The notes beneath the pieces were generated by a model. The model did no database searches, was not told the DNA's origin, and saw nothing but the letters and a program-made list of their open reading frames with translations. The position numbers and the translations under genes were made by a program. This document shows, in pieces, positions 51,613 through 62,685 of a stretch of DNA of 64,000 bases (position 1 is the first letter of the stretch; each line of letters begins with the position of its first letter). The stretch lies in contig CM033394.1 in the NCBI GenBank assembly GCA_019426215.1, forward strand, positions 42,406,423 to 42,470,422. Reading direction: 5' to 3'. The stretch comes from Buddleja alternifolia (taxonomy: Eukaryota; Streptophyta; Magnoliopsida; Lamiales; Scrophulariaceae).

Positions 51613-52964
51613 GCGTCTACACTTCTAAATGAAGTCTGAAGACTTTTCCAAACGTCCAAACATTAAATAGTCCTCCAGATTAAATGGAATTTTCAGCTCA
51701 TGAATGAAGCGTCTATCAAATGACAAACATTCTCCTGAAGCGTCAGATCGGAAGGAGTTTAATGCAAATATTCTCAGAGCATTAAAATCCAACAGGCATT
51801 TATTTCAAATGCATTAAATGCTGATAAGAGCATTAAATGTGATAAGCACTTTCAGACATACGGAGAAGCCACCCTATTGGACTGTCAACTATTCAAAGAC
51901 TGTAGCACCAACTTTTGTGAAGCAGATTTTCAGGAAAAAGGACAAAAGTTGTTCACTCGCGGAAGTGAGAGACACGCGCCCTTGCATGTGTCAAACGGAC
52001 ACTTTTCCCAAGAATGCCTATAAATAAAACTTCAACAACAAGCCAAACATAGAGAGAACAATTATCAAGTCGAATTGCTGTTGCATTGAAGTCTCATTCC
52101 TTACAATCTCAGAAAAGCCAAACTTTCAAGAAATTATTCTCTTTGCTTTTTCTTCCAATCCTGAGACAGTCAACCCAATATCTCAAACATTCTTTTCAAA
52201 GAAACTACACTACTACTGAGATATTTCCAGTTGTTTGAACTTCATCAAAATCAAACAAAACCTTTTTAGAAAAACCCCTATCCAAGCCTCGCGATCTGTG
52301 TGAAGTCGAAGTTGGATACTTGTCATATTTCTGGGTGAAAGAAGCAAGGGGATTGAAGTGATTTGGAGCAGAAATCTGTGTGATCAAGGAGCTCAAGTCA
52401 TCGACATCCATCTCTCCTTAATTTGTAGAAGATTCTGTGTGATTCTTTGAGAATCATTTTAGTGGATTGCCTCCAAGTGTTCGAGGAGAAGAAGGACGTA
52501 GTTGGGATTACACCACCCAACAAACCTGTCAAATATTGTGTCATTTACTTTTCAGTCAATTCTTATATTTATCATATCATTGCATAAACTGATTAAGTAG
52601 AACACAGTCAAAATCTACGCAACTAAGAAACTTCTTGTGACGCTAAAGCTTTTAAAAGAAGACTACAAAAATCATTCCGCTGTGCTAACATTGATCAAAG
52701 AATTGAACGCTCAGTCCTACTCGGTTAAAGTATTCAATTCTTGAAATCTAAGTTAACTTTATAAAAACAGTCTTCGTTAGACGCTTCACCAAAGCGCCTA
52801 TATTTTAAGTGAACGCTTAAGTCAAGCGTTAGACTCTTCAAGCGTCTACTTTTTCAAGCGTCCAAAAACAATTTCAATACGAAATCTTTTGAAGTCGAAA
52901 AAAACTTCCGGGTCTATTCAACCTCCCCCTTCTAGACCCTTTCGTATGCCACTTGAGACCAACA
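51544..52964 (+). repeat. Right LTR of nested element, 5' end displaced
   Basis: Continues the LTR from the point about 265 bp after its start through to ACCAACA. Ends CTCCCCCTTCTAGACCC...GAGACCAACA, an end style seen in several plant copia LTRs. Contains an extra 20-bp TGATAAGAGCATTAAATG-type duplication near 51820. AGCGTC/GACGCTT words are unusually frequent. Confidence 0.85.
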
Positions 52965-52969
52965 ACTAT

Positions 52970-54984
52970 ACTAAGGACGGTACGATTAGTGGCGGGCTTG
53001 ACGACAGGACTAAAAGTATCAGCATAGTCAATGCCAGGTTGTTGAGTGAAACCCTGAGCAATGAGACGAGCTTTGTATTGCTCAAGAGACCCGTCAGAAC
53101 GGAATTTGTGACGAAAAATCCATTTAGAGCCGACAAGATTAGTATTAGGAAGGCAAGGAACTAGATCCCAAGTGCCATTAGAATGTAGAGCAGAGAGCTC
53201 ATCATCCATGGCAGCTTTCCAATAAGGATCACGAAGAGCTTGAGAATGAGAGCGACGAGCGGGAGACGGAGAGGAAGAAGAGGTAGAGAGATTAAAGATC
53301 GTGAGAGGTTTAGTGATGCCAGACTTAGAACAAGTGGTCATTGGATCAGCGCCAATAGAAGGTGGAATTGGATCAGAAGGAGACGGATGAGGGGGGGATC
53401 GGGGATAGTAGGGGCGGCATGAGGAGACCGAGGTAAGGAGAAGTCGGGAGGAGGACGCGTAGATCGAGTGAGTGGCAAAGAGGGGCAGCAGCTTGCAAGA
53501 TGGAGAAAGGGAGATGTGTCATCGTCGGAAGAGAGAAAGTCATATGAGGATTGGACTGGGGAGGAGGAAAAAGAAGAAAAAGGAAAGACGGATTCATCAA
53601 AAGTTACATGACGAGAGATGATAATTTTATTGGTACTAAGATTCAGACATCAAAAACCTTTATGATTAGAGGTAAAACCTAAAAATAAGCAAGCAGAAAA
53701 GCGAGGGGATAGTTTGAGAGAAGCTGTGTCAGAGAGATTAGGATAGCAGATGCATCCGAAAATGTGAAGATGAGTGTAAGAGGGGGAGATATTATAGAGG
53801 ATTTCAAACGGGGTCCGATATGAAAGAGTAGTGGTTGGAAGAATATTAAAAAGATGAACGGCCATGTGGGTTGCTTCGACCCAAAAAGGAGGAGGAAGAG
53901 AGGCTTGGAAGAGAAGGGTACGCACAATGTTATTCACAGTTTAGATAGTTCGCTCGGTTTTACCATTTTGTTGGGAAGTGTGAGGACACGAAAAAATAGG
54001 CCATTTTTAGCAAAAAAATCATGAAACTTTTTATTATCAAATTCACCACCATGATCACATTGAAAATATTTGATTTTAAAATTAAATTGAGTATTAACAT
54101 ACGAGTAAAAATCCACAAAGATTTGAAAAACATCGGACTTATTGCGTAAGGGAAAAAGCCATAAGGAACGCGAAAAATCATCCAAAAAAATAATATAATA
54201 ACGAAAACCACCTAAGCTAGGAACTAGGGATGTCCAAAGATCCGAGTGAACAACATCAAATAAAACAGAACTAGACGAAAGAGAACTAGAAAAAGGAAAA
54301 CGCTTGTATTTACCAAGTTGACAAGCATGACAAAGGTTTCAAGAAAAATCCTTATTACAATTGATAAAATTCCTACTCGATAAAAACTTAAAGATCAGTG
54401 GAAAAATCAGAAAACGGATAGAGATCGCCGTTACTGTCGCGCCGAAGAGTTACTGAGCCAGTCCTAAGGTCCTTAATGGAAAAACCAAATGGATCAAATT
54501 CAATGGAGCAAGAGTTATCACGAGTGAATTTACGAACCGACACAAGATTTTTAAGTAAAGAGGGAGAAACAAGAATATTTTGTAAATAAAGGGAGCGAGA
54601 ACGAGTATTTATTTGGGATTGACCAATAGAAATTACCAGGAGTACAACACCATTAGCAACAACTATTGAATTTGAATTAAAACTAGGTGCAATATTAAAT
54701 AATTTACCTTGGTTAGAGGACATGTGGGTGCTTGCTCCGGTATCCATATACCAATGATCATCCGGTTGATTGAGTGTCATAGTCTGATAAAGCAAGGATA
54801 GATCGGTGGAGGTGAGAGCTGTGGTTGGCTGCGCTGGTGTAGGTGGACCGAGTGTACCTGATTGCAAGGAGGCATGCTGAAGCGGGTTGTGTTGCTGAGG
54901 AGCCCTTGTGGGAGCTGGGCCGAGTAGTCCAGGGGCGCTGGGCAGTAAATGTGGCGGAAGGGGGCTGGAGTGTTGAAGGCCCAT
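52970..54984 (-). pseudogene. Copia protease, integrase and RT N-terminal part, broken
   Basis: Protease: DHWYMDTGASTHM near 54755-54725. A GAG-pre-integrase region follows, ending at a TAA (54388) with its LWHxRLGHP motif absent; CHACQLGKYKRFP remains near 54305-54330. Integrase: HSDLWTSLVPSLGG, LDDFSRSLWLFPLRNKSDVF and FQCDHGGEF (catalytic Asp/Asp region) at 54050-54250, a shift at a T run near 53985, a stop near 53940, then FWVEATHMAVHLFNILP and FGCICYP at 53650-53937. RT start: KAAMDDELSALHSNGTWDLVP, KWIFRHKFRSDGS, QGFTQQPGIDYADTFSPVVK at 53000-53240, ending at the nested insertion at 52969. Several shifts and stops make it inactive. Confidence 0.85.
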
Positions 54985-56015
54985 GTTCCAAGTTGAAGAG
55001 TTGGGCTGAGAAGGAGTGGCCCAATGTGCTGAAGGAAGCTGCTGGGCTGCTGGATTCCAAAAATTTGGCGGCTGTGCATGTGGCTGACGTGGGCCTTGAA
55101 ATGGCTGATGGGCTTGCTGATTTAAATAATTAAATTGGGGGCTGGTGTGGTAATTGTTGTTGTAGCCCGATTGTTGGTGGTGGTGAGATTGACCACCATG
55201 CGTACCTAAAAATTGGCTACCAGAATTGTTGTGTCCACCACGATTAGAAAATTTGCGATTACCTCTACCTCGACCACGAAAATTATTACGATGAGTGTTT
55301 CAAAAGTGGTTTTGATTAGGGGTTTGGGAGAAAAGTGCAGTGGACGAGTCATGAGTTGAAGGAGTGGAATGAAAACATTTTTCGCGCGACTCATGAATAA
55401 TTAGTAAATTGCGAACTTCTGGGAAGGAAGGGAGAGGTTTGGTGGTGGTGATGACAGTAACTAAAGGTAGATAAGATTCCGGTAGTCCTTGTAAAAATTG
55501 TAATAAAAAAGCTTGATCGGAAACCGGGCTATCCAAATCTTGAAGGTTATCAGCGAGAAATTTCATCTCTTGACAGTATTGGGAAATAGAGAGATTGCCT
55601 TTTTGAAAATTACGAAACCGTTCATTAATTTCTAAGGAACGAGACGGTTTATTATTGAATTTTTTTTTTCGATAGCATACCAAAGATCATGAGAAGTAGC
55701 ACACTCCAAGTCAATATTTTTAAGGAGTTTTATATCAACAGTAGAGTAAAACCAACGTTTTATTGTGGAATCTAACGAAAACCATTGATCATCAGGATTA
55801 CCCGTAGGTTTAGATTTTCCTGTAATATGTTCAAAAACAGAGTAACTACGGCAGAGATCCATAAACATACCCCGCCAAAGCTTGTAGTTTGAATCAGAAT
55901 CAGTTAACTTAAAACCAAAAGAAGCATAAATATTGCCGACGGCAAGAGCAGGGTGTATGGTGGGAGATTTGGGCGGATTGGGGACGGTGGTTTCGGTGGA
56001 TTCAGTTTCAGACAT
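54985..56015 (-). pseudogene. Copia gag, frameshifted
   Basis: The ATG at 56015 opens MSETESTETTVPNPPKSP, then LWRGMFMDLCRSY and the UBN2-type block DLWYAIEKK. The frame is lost in an A run at about 55660-55670 and resumes with NERFRNFQKGNLSISQYCQ and FLQGLPESY. A TGA stands near 55300, after which RGRGRGNRKF and a Q/N/H/P-rich tail lead to the protease. No CCHC zinc knuckle was found in the tail, which is unusual though not unknown for copia gag. Only two defects separate the frame from continuity. Confidence 0.85.
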
Positions 56016-56459
56016 GGTGAAATCAAAACACTTAACGTAAAAAAATTAACGAGAGAACAAGATAGAAAATAAAAAGCAAATTAAAATACCGGATAGACAA
56101 GAACAATTGAAGAGGAGCCGTCGACGTAAAGTGAGTGATGAGATTGATGATCCACAAACCAAAGATGCCAAAATCCAAGATGAATAAGATGGCGGCTGTA
56201 TTGGAGGTGTTCTACGAAAATAGCATGCAATGCCAAAATCCAAGATGAAGCAGATTGCGGCTGGAGTGGAGGCTTTATACTAAAATATCATGCGATGAGG
56301 GAAACAACACTACCTTAAACGGAAAGAAAGGAGAAAATATAAGAGTGAAGGTTAAAAATAAAATAAAATAAAATGCATGGCAACTTGATAAGCACCGGCG
56401 ATGGAGAATGTAGCCGGCGGCTGCTATGAAAAAAAAAATTTAGGCCTAGGTTTTGGTTT

Positions 56460-56472
56460 GGCTCGATACCAA
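56460..56472 (-). other. Primer-binding site of the copia element
   Basis: The minus strand reads TTGGTATCGAGCC directly after the 5' LTR, close to the TGGTATCAGAGCC sequence that pairs with initiator tRNA-Met in most plant copia elements. Confidence 0.8.
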
Positions 56473-56629
56473 GTTAAGGTATAAATTTCCCTTGAGGTTT
56501 GTATTATTAATCAAAGGTATATATAGAGGTTTACAAGAGAGACATAATATAAAAGGTAACTATCGATAAAGGTAAACCTAAACTAATAAGGAAACTAATA
56601 ACAATGCTATAATAATAATAACGTTAACA
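56473..56629 (-). repeat. 5' LTR of the copia element
   Basis: Nearly identical to the 3' LTR; the only visible change is ATAAATGTAACT versus ATAAAAGGTAACT. Followed by the duplication CTAGC. Confidence 0.95.
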
Positions 56630-56634
56630 CTAGC

Positions 56635-57680
56635 CAGTTTGGATCTTCCATGCAAACTGTGTTGTAATCTTCTATTGCATTTCACATATGAAAGCCATGT
56701 GTATAAACTATTTTTTTTAATATAAATTTAATATGAATATATACACTTATCATATAGACATAATTGTTTGGTTTGTGCCCTCGATGCCAATGAGGAGTTA
56801 GAATAAAAGGCACTAGTTATATTGTACAAACCTTTTATTTATATACAGACATTAGTGTGTTGTTCATACAAGTTTTAATGGCATCTATAAGCCTTAGCTG
56901 AACAACTAAGTCCATGTGAATCAAGGCAAGTCTTCCACTCCTTATAGTAGTTAAGGAGATAGGCACTGGAAGGGTTTGATACTTGATCACTTAAACGATT
57001 CGCAAGTTGGAGAATCTCAATTGGACATTGAGATTCGTGTGGACTTGTATGACACATGCTCTGACTAGGAGGGCCAGTCGAAAACTATTGGATAGTGGAA
57101 GGTTGTATCATAGATACATTGATTAGATTAGTGTATTCGAATACGGTTCGTAGTAATCCGATTCATGGGTTTTTACTCAGTAACTGTCAATGATCGGATT
57201 ACTGATTATGATAGTATACGTGAGCCTTAGACCTAAGGAGTTACGGTCACAGTGTGCTTGTGACATTAGTTCTATCACTAGAGTAGTTAGGCCTAATTCA
57301 TCCATTGGTGGGGCCGACCTCAAAATGCGTTCCAATAGGCAAGTAGCAGTTGTGAAGTGATTGTCAAGAGGGAGTTCACTGTCTCGAAAGTAAACGAGAA
57401 GTATCTTATGCGATCATGGGTAAATGAGATTGAAAGTCTCTGGCCAGAGCTCATGAATTAACACGTGTTTGACACTGAGGGTAGTTCTGTAATCTCATGT
57501 TACTATGATTCTTAGCATAGCATCGAGTCCTGTGAGTTTGACACATTCCATGACTCTCACTCGATTAGGATACGTCAGTGAAGAGCTTATACTCATACAA
57601 TATTCATAATCTAAAGGTTCGTAATGACTTGATCATTTCGTACTCGGTTGGACTACGATGTGGGGCCACGGTGCTGTCTA
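56635..57680. other. No gene; possible non-coding LTR-element sequence
   Basis: Moderately GC-balanced text without open frames or ends. It continues past the hAT element at 57689-58356 into 58365-59130, and the whole may be the decayed interior or LTR of an old retroelement. Confidence 0.3.
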
Positions 57681-57688
57681 GGTGTCAC

Positions 57689-58356
57689 CAAGGTATTAAA
57701 TTTCGGTATCGGTATCGTATCGGGGTAGTAAATTTACAGAAATTTCGATGGAAAATTCGGGGATATTCAAAATTTCGATTTCGATTTTAAAGAAATCATG
57801 GACATTTATAGAAATATTTGAAAATTTACAACAAAACTTTGTGTAACTTTAAATATCGTAATTATGCATCTTTTACATAAATAATATTGTATATATAATG
57901 TATGTATAATAAATTTTGTCAAGTAGTATGATTAAAATTTGTGGCAAAAAAATATAAATTATATATGATTTGAGAGTAAACTAATAATCAAATCTCCTAA
58001 AAACTTCATTAATACAAAATACCACAATTTCAATACAAATCATCATTTAAAACCACATTATTTTAAATTTTAAAATATTTTGAGTTTGGCCGAAATTTAG
58101 GGATATTATGGGAAATTTCGGGATAGTTCGGGATATTTCGGGGATTTTGGGAAATTTCGGTAGATATTTAACAAAGTAATTTTATTAAGAATTCATTCGG
58201 GAAATATCGGTAAATATCGGGAAATATCGAAAATATCGGGAAATTTCAATAGATATTCTGCAAAATTGGATCGAAGGTGAGATTTCGCTTCGAGACCCCC
58301 GAAAATCCGAAATTTTGGTCCAAATTTTGAGGTATCGGAGGATATTTAAGACCATG
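57689..58356. mobile_element. hAT-like element, 668 bp, 8-bp duplication
   Basis: Exact duplication GGTGTCAC at 57681-57688 and 58357-58364. The ends are CAAGGTATTAAATTTCGG and the reversed CATGGTCTTAAATATCC. Dense TTTCGG/ATATCGG words near both ends. No transposase. Confidence 0.75.
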
Positions 58357-58364
58357 GGTGTCAC

Positions 58365-60190
58365 CCACATCCTTTGGCATCCTCCCATTGCCAATTAAGA
58401 CGAACTTAGAGAGTCGCGCTATAGGAATAAATTGGGAAATCGGTTGTTGTATCTGGAGGGCGGTTTGGTAATTTGTCCTTTGGAAGGACGAATTAATTAA
58501 TTGGACAAACTAATTTAATTAGTTGTTTAATTGGATTAAATAATGGTAAATTAAAATAATTAGTTTGAATATTTAATTGACTAGGTTAATTAAAGATTTA
58601 AACTAGAATATTAATTAATTAATAAGAATATTGATTTAATCAATATATATTTAATTGGATTAAATATTAATTGATTAAATTAATTGGACTAAGTTGACTG
58701 GGTCAACATAGCCCAATTAATTGTCCAATAAAGTTCATATGGGCGTGTATGATCCAGTGGGCTTAGGTTGGAGGATTTATTTAATCCTCCAACACAAGCT
58801 AGAGAAAAAAGCTGAAAACATTACGTGAAATTCCTCCACTAGAGATACAATACAGAGAAAAGCTCTCTTCCATTCTCTCTCACCTAGCTGCCTATGGAGT
58901 TAGAGATAGAGATTTCCGGAGTCGATTCCACCGCGTGATAATCTAGAGACGGGACACATGGACTGTTGACAGAAGATTTGAAGATTCGCGAGGATTGATT
59001 GAATATGTAAAAATGTAAGTTTTTCATATTCATCTTTCTCATTAAAATCAACGAACAACAAATTGATTTTGGTTTTGGGAATCTGGATATGTTTTTCAAT
59101 TTTCACTGCGCATGCCAACAGGATTCGATTTGACTTCAATTAAATTTGATTTAGTCTTAGTATGAAAATTGAATGAGATATAATTTCTCACTAGTCAAAT
59201 TGGATTTGATTAATGAAATAAATTAGATTTAATTTATACTTATGTTCACATATATGCCTTATGTATGATGTATACTCGTTATATATGATGAAATACACTT
59301 TTCATGGACTTAGGATTTACATTTTATGTTTTATAATGCATGCTTAAAATATTTACATGTTGACCTAGATAGTCCATGAAAATGTGTGAAAGTAGAATTG
59401 CTAGTTTTCTCTACGCTTTATATGCATGTTAGCATGTTAGAAGTTAAATGTTAACATGCTTTGTGAGACCTTAACTAAATATTTAAATAATACTGAGTTA
59501 GATAAGGGCGCTAGGAGTCTTCTCCCTCCACTAAACTTAATAAAATTAAAATTATATCCAGTGTATGGCGTAGTCCCAATAGGTGGGGGTTGTGCATTTG
59601 GATATAGTTTAAAATTTTAAAAAGTTCAGTGGATGTCTTAATTGAAGCATATTTCACCCCGTGTATCGTTAAAAAGTTGCAAGTTGAAATTCAAACGTTA
59701 GATTAAATGGTATTAGTGGGAATGAACTCAGATAGTTCACAAACTTATATATCGTTAAAGGCTTGCGGTTTGGTGAATTATGGGAAAAACAGATTGAATC
59801 ATCTATTTGATAGATTGGTGTCAGACGCCACTTTAAAAGGTTAGTGGGGCCATATATCATTAAAGGGTTGCAACACACTCACTCACTACGAAATCTATCC
59901 AACGAGATTTCCAAAAATTACAGTGGGAGTGCAATGTTTCGAAAAATGTAGTGAGAGTCAAATAAAATTAAAGTCCTAATTTTTATTTGCGTACAATATA
60001 AACACCTAATTGATATCTTGGTTTATTTTCTACTTTAGTAGATATTTCTCTTAGATAAAACACTGGCCCAACCTTATCAATTGGCTTATAACCTTGAGGG
60101 TGGTCCTTAGTTTAAAGTCATTGAACTATGCTTGAAGCAAGCATTACTCAAGTCTAAGTATGAGACGATGAGTAAGGGCTTATATATGAG
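58365..60190. other. Degenerate LTR-retroelement-like sequence, no gene
   Basis: At 58490-58740 there are many TTAATTGGATTAAAT words, followed by a TATA-poor CT-rich stretch (58860-58890) and a leader-like region to about 59130, reminiscent of a copia LTR and its junction. At 59490-59930 CGTTAAAAGTTGC, CGTTAAAGGCTTGC and CATTAAAGGGTTGC form a loose repeat at spacings of about 85-115 bp. No coding motif or LTR pair was found. Confidence 0.3.
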
Positions 60191-60607
60191 GCGCACTGGA
60201 TATCGAACCACTGGATATAGAACCATTTTCTGTTCTATGACCGGTTTTCTCAATTTTTTGTATTCTACATTCTAGAGCTAGTGCTCATGTTTGAAGAATT
60301 AGAAAGAAGTATGAAGCTGGGAGAATAAGAGATTAAGTTTCCAAATTTTGAATTTGTGATGAAGGTTACCAAAATTCTGAATATGGCTCTGGTACCATAT
60401 TAGAATTATAATATGAGAGAAAAAGAAGAATTCATTGTATTAATTTTGAGAGAAAACTGAAATACAAAACGTTTACAAAGCTGAATAATGAAATTGTTTT
60501 TAAACTAAGAAACCAGCTTACTATATATAGAAACTAAAACTAACTCTAACGGTTATAACCAACTTCCAGCTCGAAACTATTTCATTCGACAACTATAACT
60601 CTTAACA
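60191..60607 (-). mobile_element. Copia 5' LTR with primer-binding site and gag start
   Basis: On the minus strand an LTR of about 208 bp starts TGTTAAGAG at 60607, has CTATATATAG as a TATA box near 60525 and ends near 60400. The primer-binding site TGGTACCAGAGCC (60385-60397) follows. A gag-like start MSTSSR appears near 60285 and is soon interrupted by stops. Homology ends by about 60190. A truncated insertion. Confidence 0.7.
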
Positions 60608-61737
60608 ATAACGAAAGAAAATATAGGTCTTACAAAAAAGAAAGACTCTTTCCCTTAAAATAATAAAGTAGCAAAATCAATCTTCATTTAACTAGATAAT
60701 TAATCTTCATACTCATGGGGATCCTTTCCGCGAGCTACTAAATATTTATCATTCGACTTTGAAGTTAGGGATCCTGCAATTTTTTTTCTTCTCAAATTGC
60801 TATATATATATATATATATATTACAGTGATATACCCTAATATGATATCTAGACTCATAAATACTACTAATACAAGGATAAAGGCCCAATACCAGGACCAA
60901 AATCCAACATGGGGCCAAGGATCCGCGCTAAGTAACAGTAATGGGTTGGGTTGTTCTTCAACCCGACCCCATGGTTCGAGTCATCTACCGTTCAATGATA
61001 CTACTTGTCATCATCTTACAGATCGCCACCAACCACTCTGACAGAGTGTATGTGCTATAAATACCCCCTCATAACATTTATTCGGGGGGTGGGAGAATAC
61101 TCTCTCTAGTTTTAGCCTCGTATATTTATTAATAACGAGTCTATAGACTGAGAAGTACGTTCCTATATACTTATAAATTTGGAGACTAGAATCGTTCACC
61201 GAGTACGACCCTATATACCATCATTAATATAGAACTACGTTGGCTTGATCCTAATTAGGTACGTAGGTAGCTTAATCATTATTAAATGCAGCCATAAATA
61301 TTCATCATCATACTCGTAGAGTGATTCGGGTTATTCCAGACTGAGAGATCCGAGTCCCTGGATTTGGGTTAGATCATACAGTAATTAATATTAGATTAAC
61401 ATTGCAGAGCTTTTTTTCCTCTTTACTTTCATAAGAATGTGTTCTTCCTCACCTTTATTTCTTGTATTGTATCTTCAAGAGCCGCAACCTACCACAACAT
61501 GTAAATATATATATATGTACATACGTGTGTGTGAATGAAGTAGCCAAAGATTTACAAGTAATATATAGCTGATATTGAATAAAGAACCTGAATAATCTCT
61601 CTCTCTCATTGTTAGTATGAATAGATCCTCTTTTACTGAGGATCTTTTCAAGGTCGTCCTGCACAATTTACAACACAAAATAGATATCGATCTATTAATA
61701 CTAAGTTTCAAACAATGTGCTTTGTATATTTTCCACG
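60608..61737. other. No gene; possible LTR remnant and microsatellites
   Basis: TA microsatellites near 60803-60820 and 61505-61520. At 61055-61150 CTATAAATACCCCCTC followed by AGAATACTCTCTCTAG looks like the promoter and R region of an LTR, but no ends were found. Frames here lack motifs. Confidence 0.35.
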
Positions 61738-62330
61738 TTTTGGCACCCTTAAATTGCAAATTTGACATATTGCATCCAGGATTTAATATTGGTTTGTCTG
61801 GTTACACCCTCGACTAGATTCAATCCATATTTTTCACCAAAATAATGAATTCACCGAGTTTTAGGGGCAAAGTGGTCAATTTGCACCTCATTTCCTTTCA
61901 TAAAATCATAAGGAAAATATGGCAAGAAACCACAAGAAGTATGTCACATGCAGAAAAGATTTTTTCTCTCACTATTTCGCCCCTGATGTGTATGCTCAAA
62001 ATACATGAATCAAGCTACCAAGAAATGGGGTTAAAACTGACCATTTCAAACCCCTTAAACTTGGCTAGTTCGTTTGTCCTTTTATCTATCTTGGTGAGAT
62101 ATATCCCACCTATTTTATAGATGGGTAGAGTTTGTAAAATTCTTAAATAATGTATCTAAAATAAATTCTGTTTTTTCTTTCTTTTAGATCAACTTTTGGG
62201 AAGTAAGGCCAAGAACTCGATTGACGGTGCCATATGCCAAACCAATGCTAATTTAAAGGTACAATATGCCAATTTTGCAATCTAAGGATGCAATGTGTCA
62301 AAAAGATGCTAGATCGATGGTGCAATGTGC
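61738..62330. repeat. Imperfect foldback element, about 590 bp
   Basis: The left side TTGGCACCCTTAAATTGCAA and GACATATTGCATCC pair with the right side, which reversed gives ACATTGCATCCTTAGATTGC and CATTGGTTTGGCATATGGCA. GCAATGTG/GCAATATG words recur on the right. Probably a decayed DNA transposon; ends are approximate. Confidence 0.4.
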
Positions 62331-62685
62331 AAATTACCCCTTAAAACGATACTAAACTCTAGCTCCCCCTCCTTCAAACTAGTTTATCCTTTTGAAATAG
62401 GCAAGGCGAAATGTGTTCGAGTCTCCAATAAACCTCAATGCCATATCATCTGACTGCGGTACACCAAAAAAGAAATTGAACGATGAAAATGTACATACAT
62501 TTGAATCCTCATTAGTTATAACATTGATAGTCGTCATATATAGGTATCAATCTTTGCACTTGAACTACGTGCCATTAGATAGTGTCTGAATCCTGCAATC
62601 CTTGCAGGTTGGTTGTAATATTCACACATATTATTGCATGATTTTATTGTCCTTTAGTTATTATTTATATATAAAATATAATATA
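62331..62685. other. No gene recognised
   Basis: AT-rich spacer. Confidence 0.3.

Larger units (their letters stand above)
46101..52964 (+). mobile_element. Nested non-autonomous LTR element with a large ORF and an internal inversion
   Basis: Outer ends TGATAGG (46101) and ACCAACA (52964); flanks GCTAT (46096-46100) and ACTAT (52965-52969) form a 5-bp duplication with one G/A change. It interrupts the RT gene of the copia element. LTR-type sequence with a plus-strand TATA box is present at both ends (46101-47440 and 51544-52964). The middle (47441-51543) is inverted relative to them: it carries an LTR start reading to the left (47681 to 47441) with an adjoining purine tract and a minus-strand ORF of 1236 codons. 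No protease, integrase or reverse transcriptase motif is present. The PPT and LTR-end style recalls Sirevirus-type copia elements (inference). Confidence 0.8.
44690..56629 (-). mobile_element. Ty1/copia retrotransposon, complete but broken by a nested element
   Basis: LTRs of 157 bp at 44690-44846 and 56473-56629 lie in direct orientation; target duplication CTAGC at 44685-44689 and 56630-56634. On the minus strand the order is LTR, primer-binding site, gag, protease, integrase, RT, RNase H, polypurine tract, LTR, which is the copia order. Without the 6.9-kb insertion at 46101-52964 the element would be about 5.1 kb. The two LTRs differ at only two or three positions, so insertion was recent, yet gag and pol carry several frame breaks. 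Confidence 0.95.
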
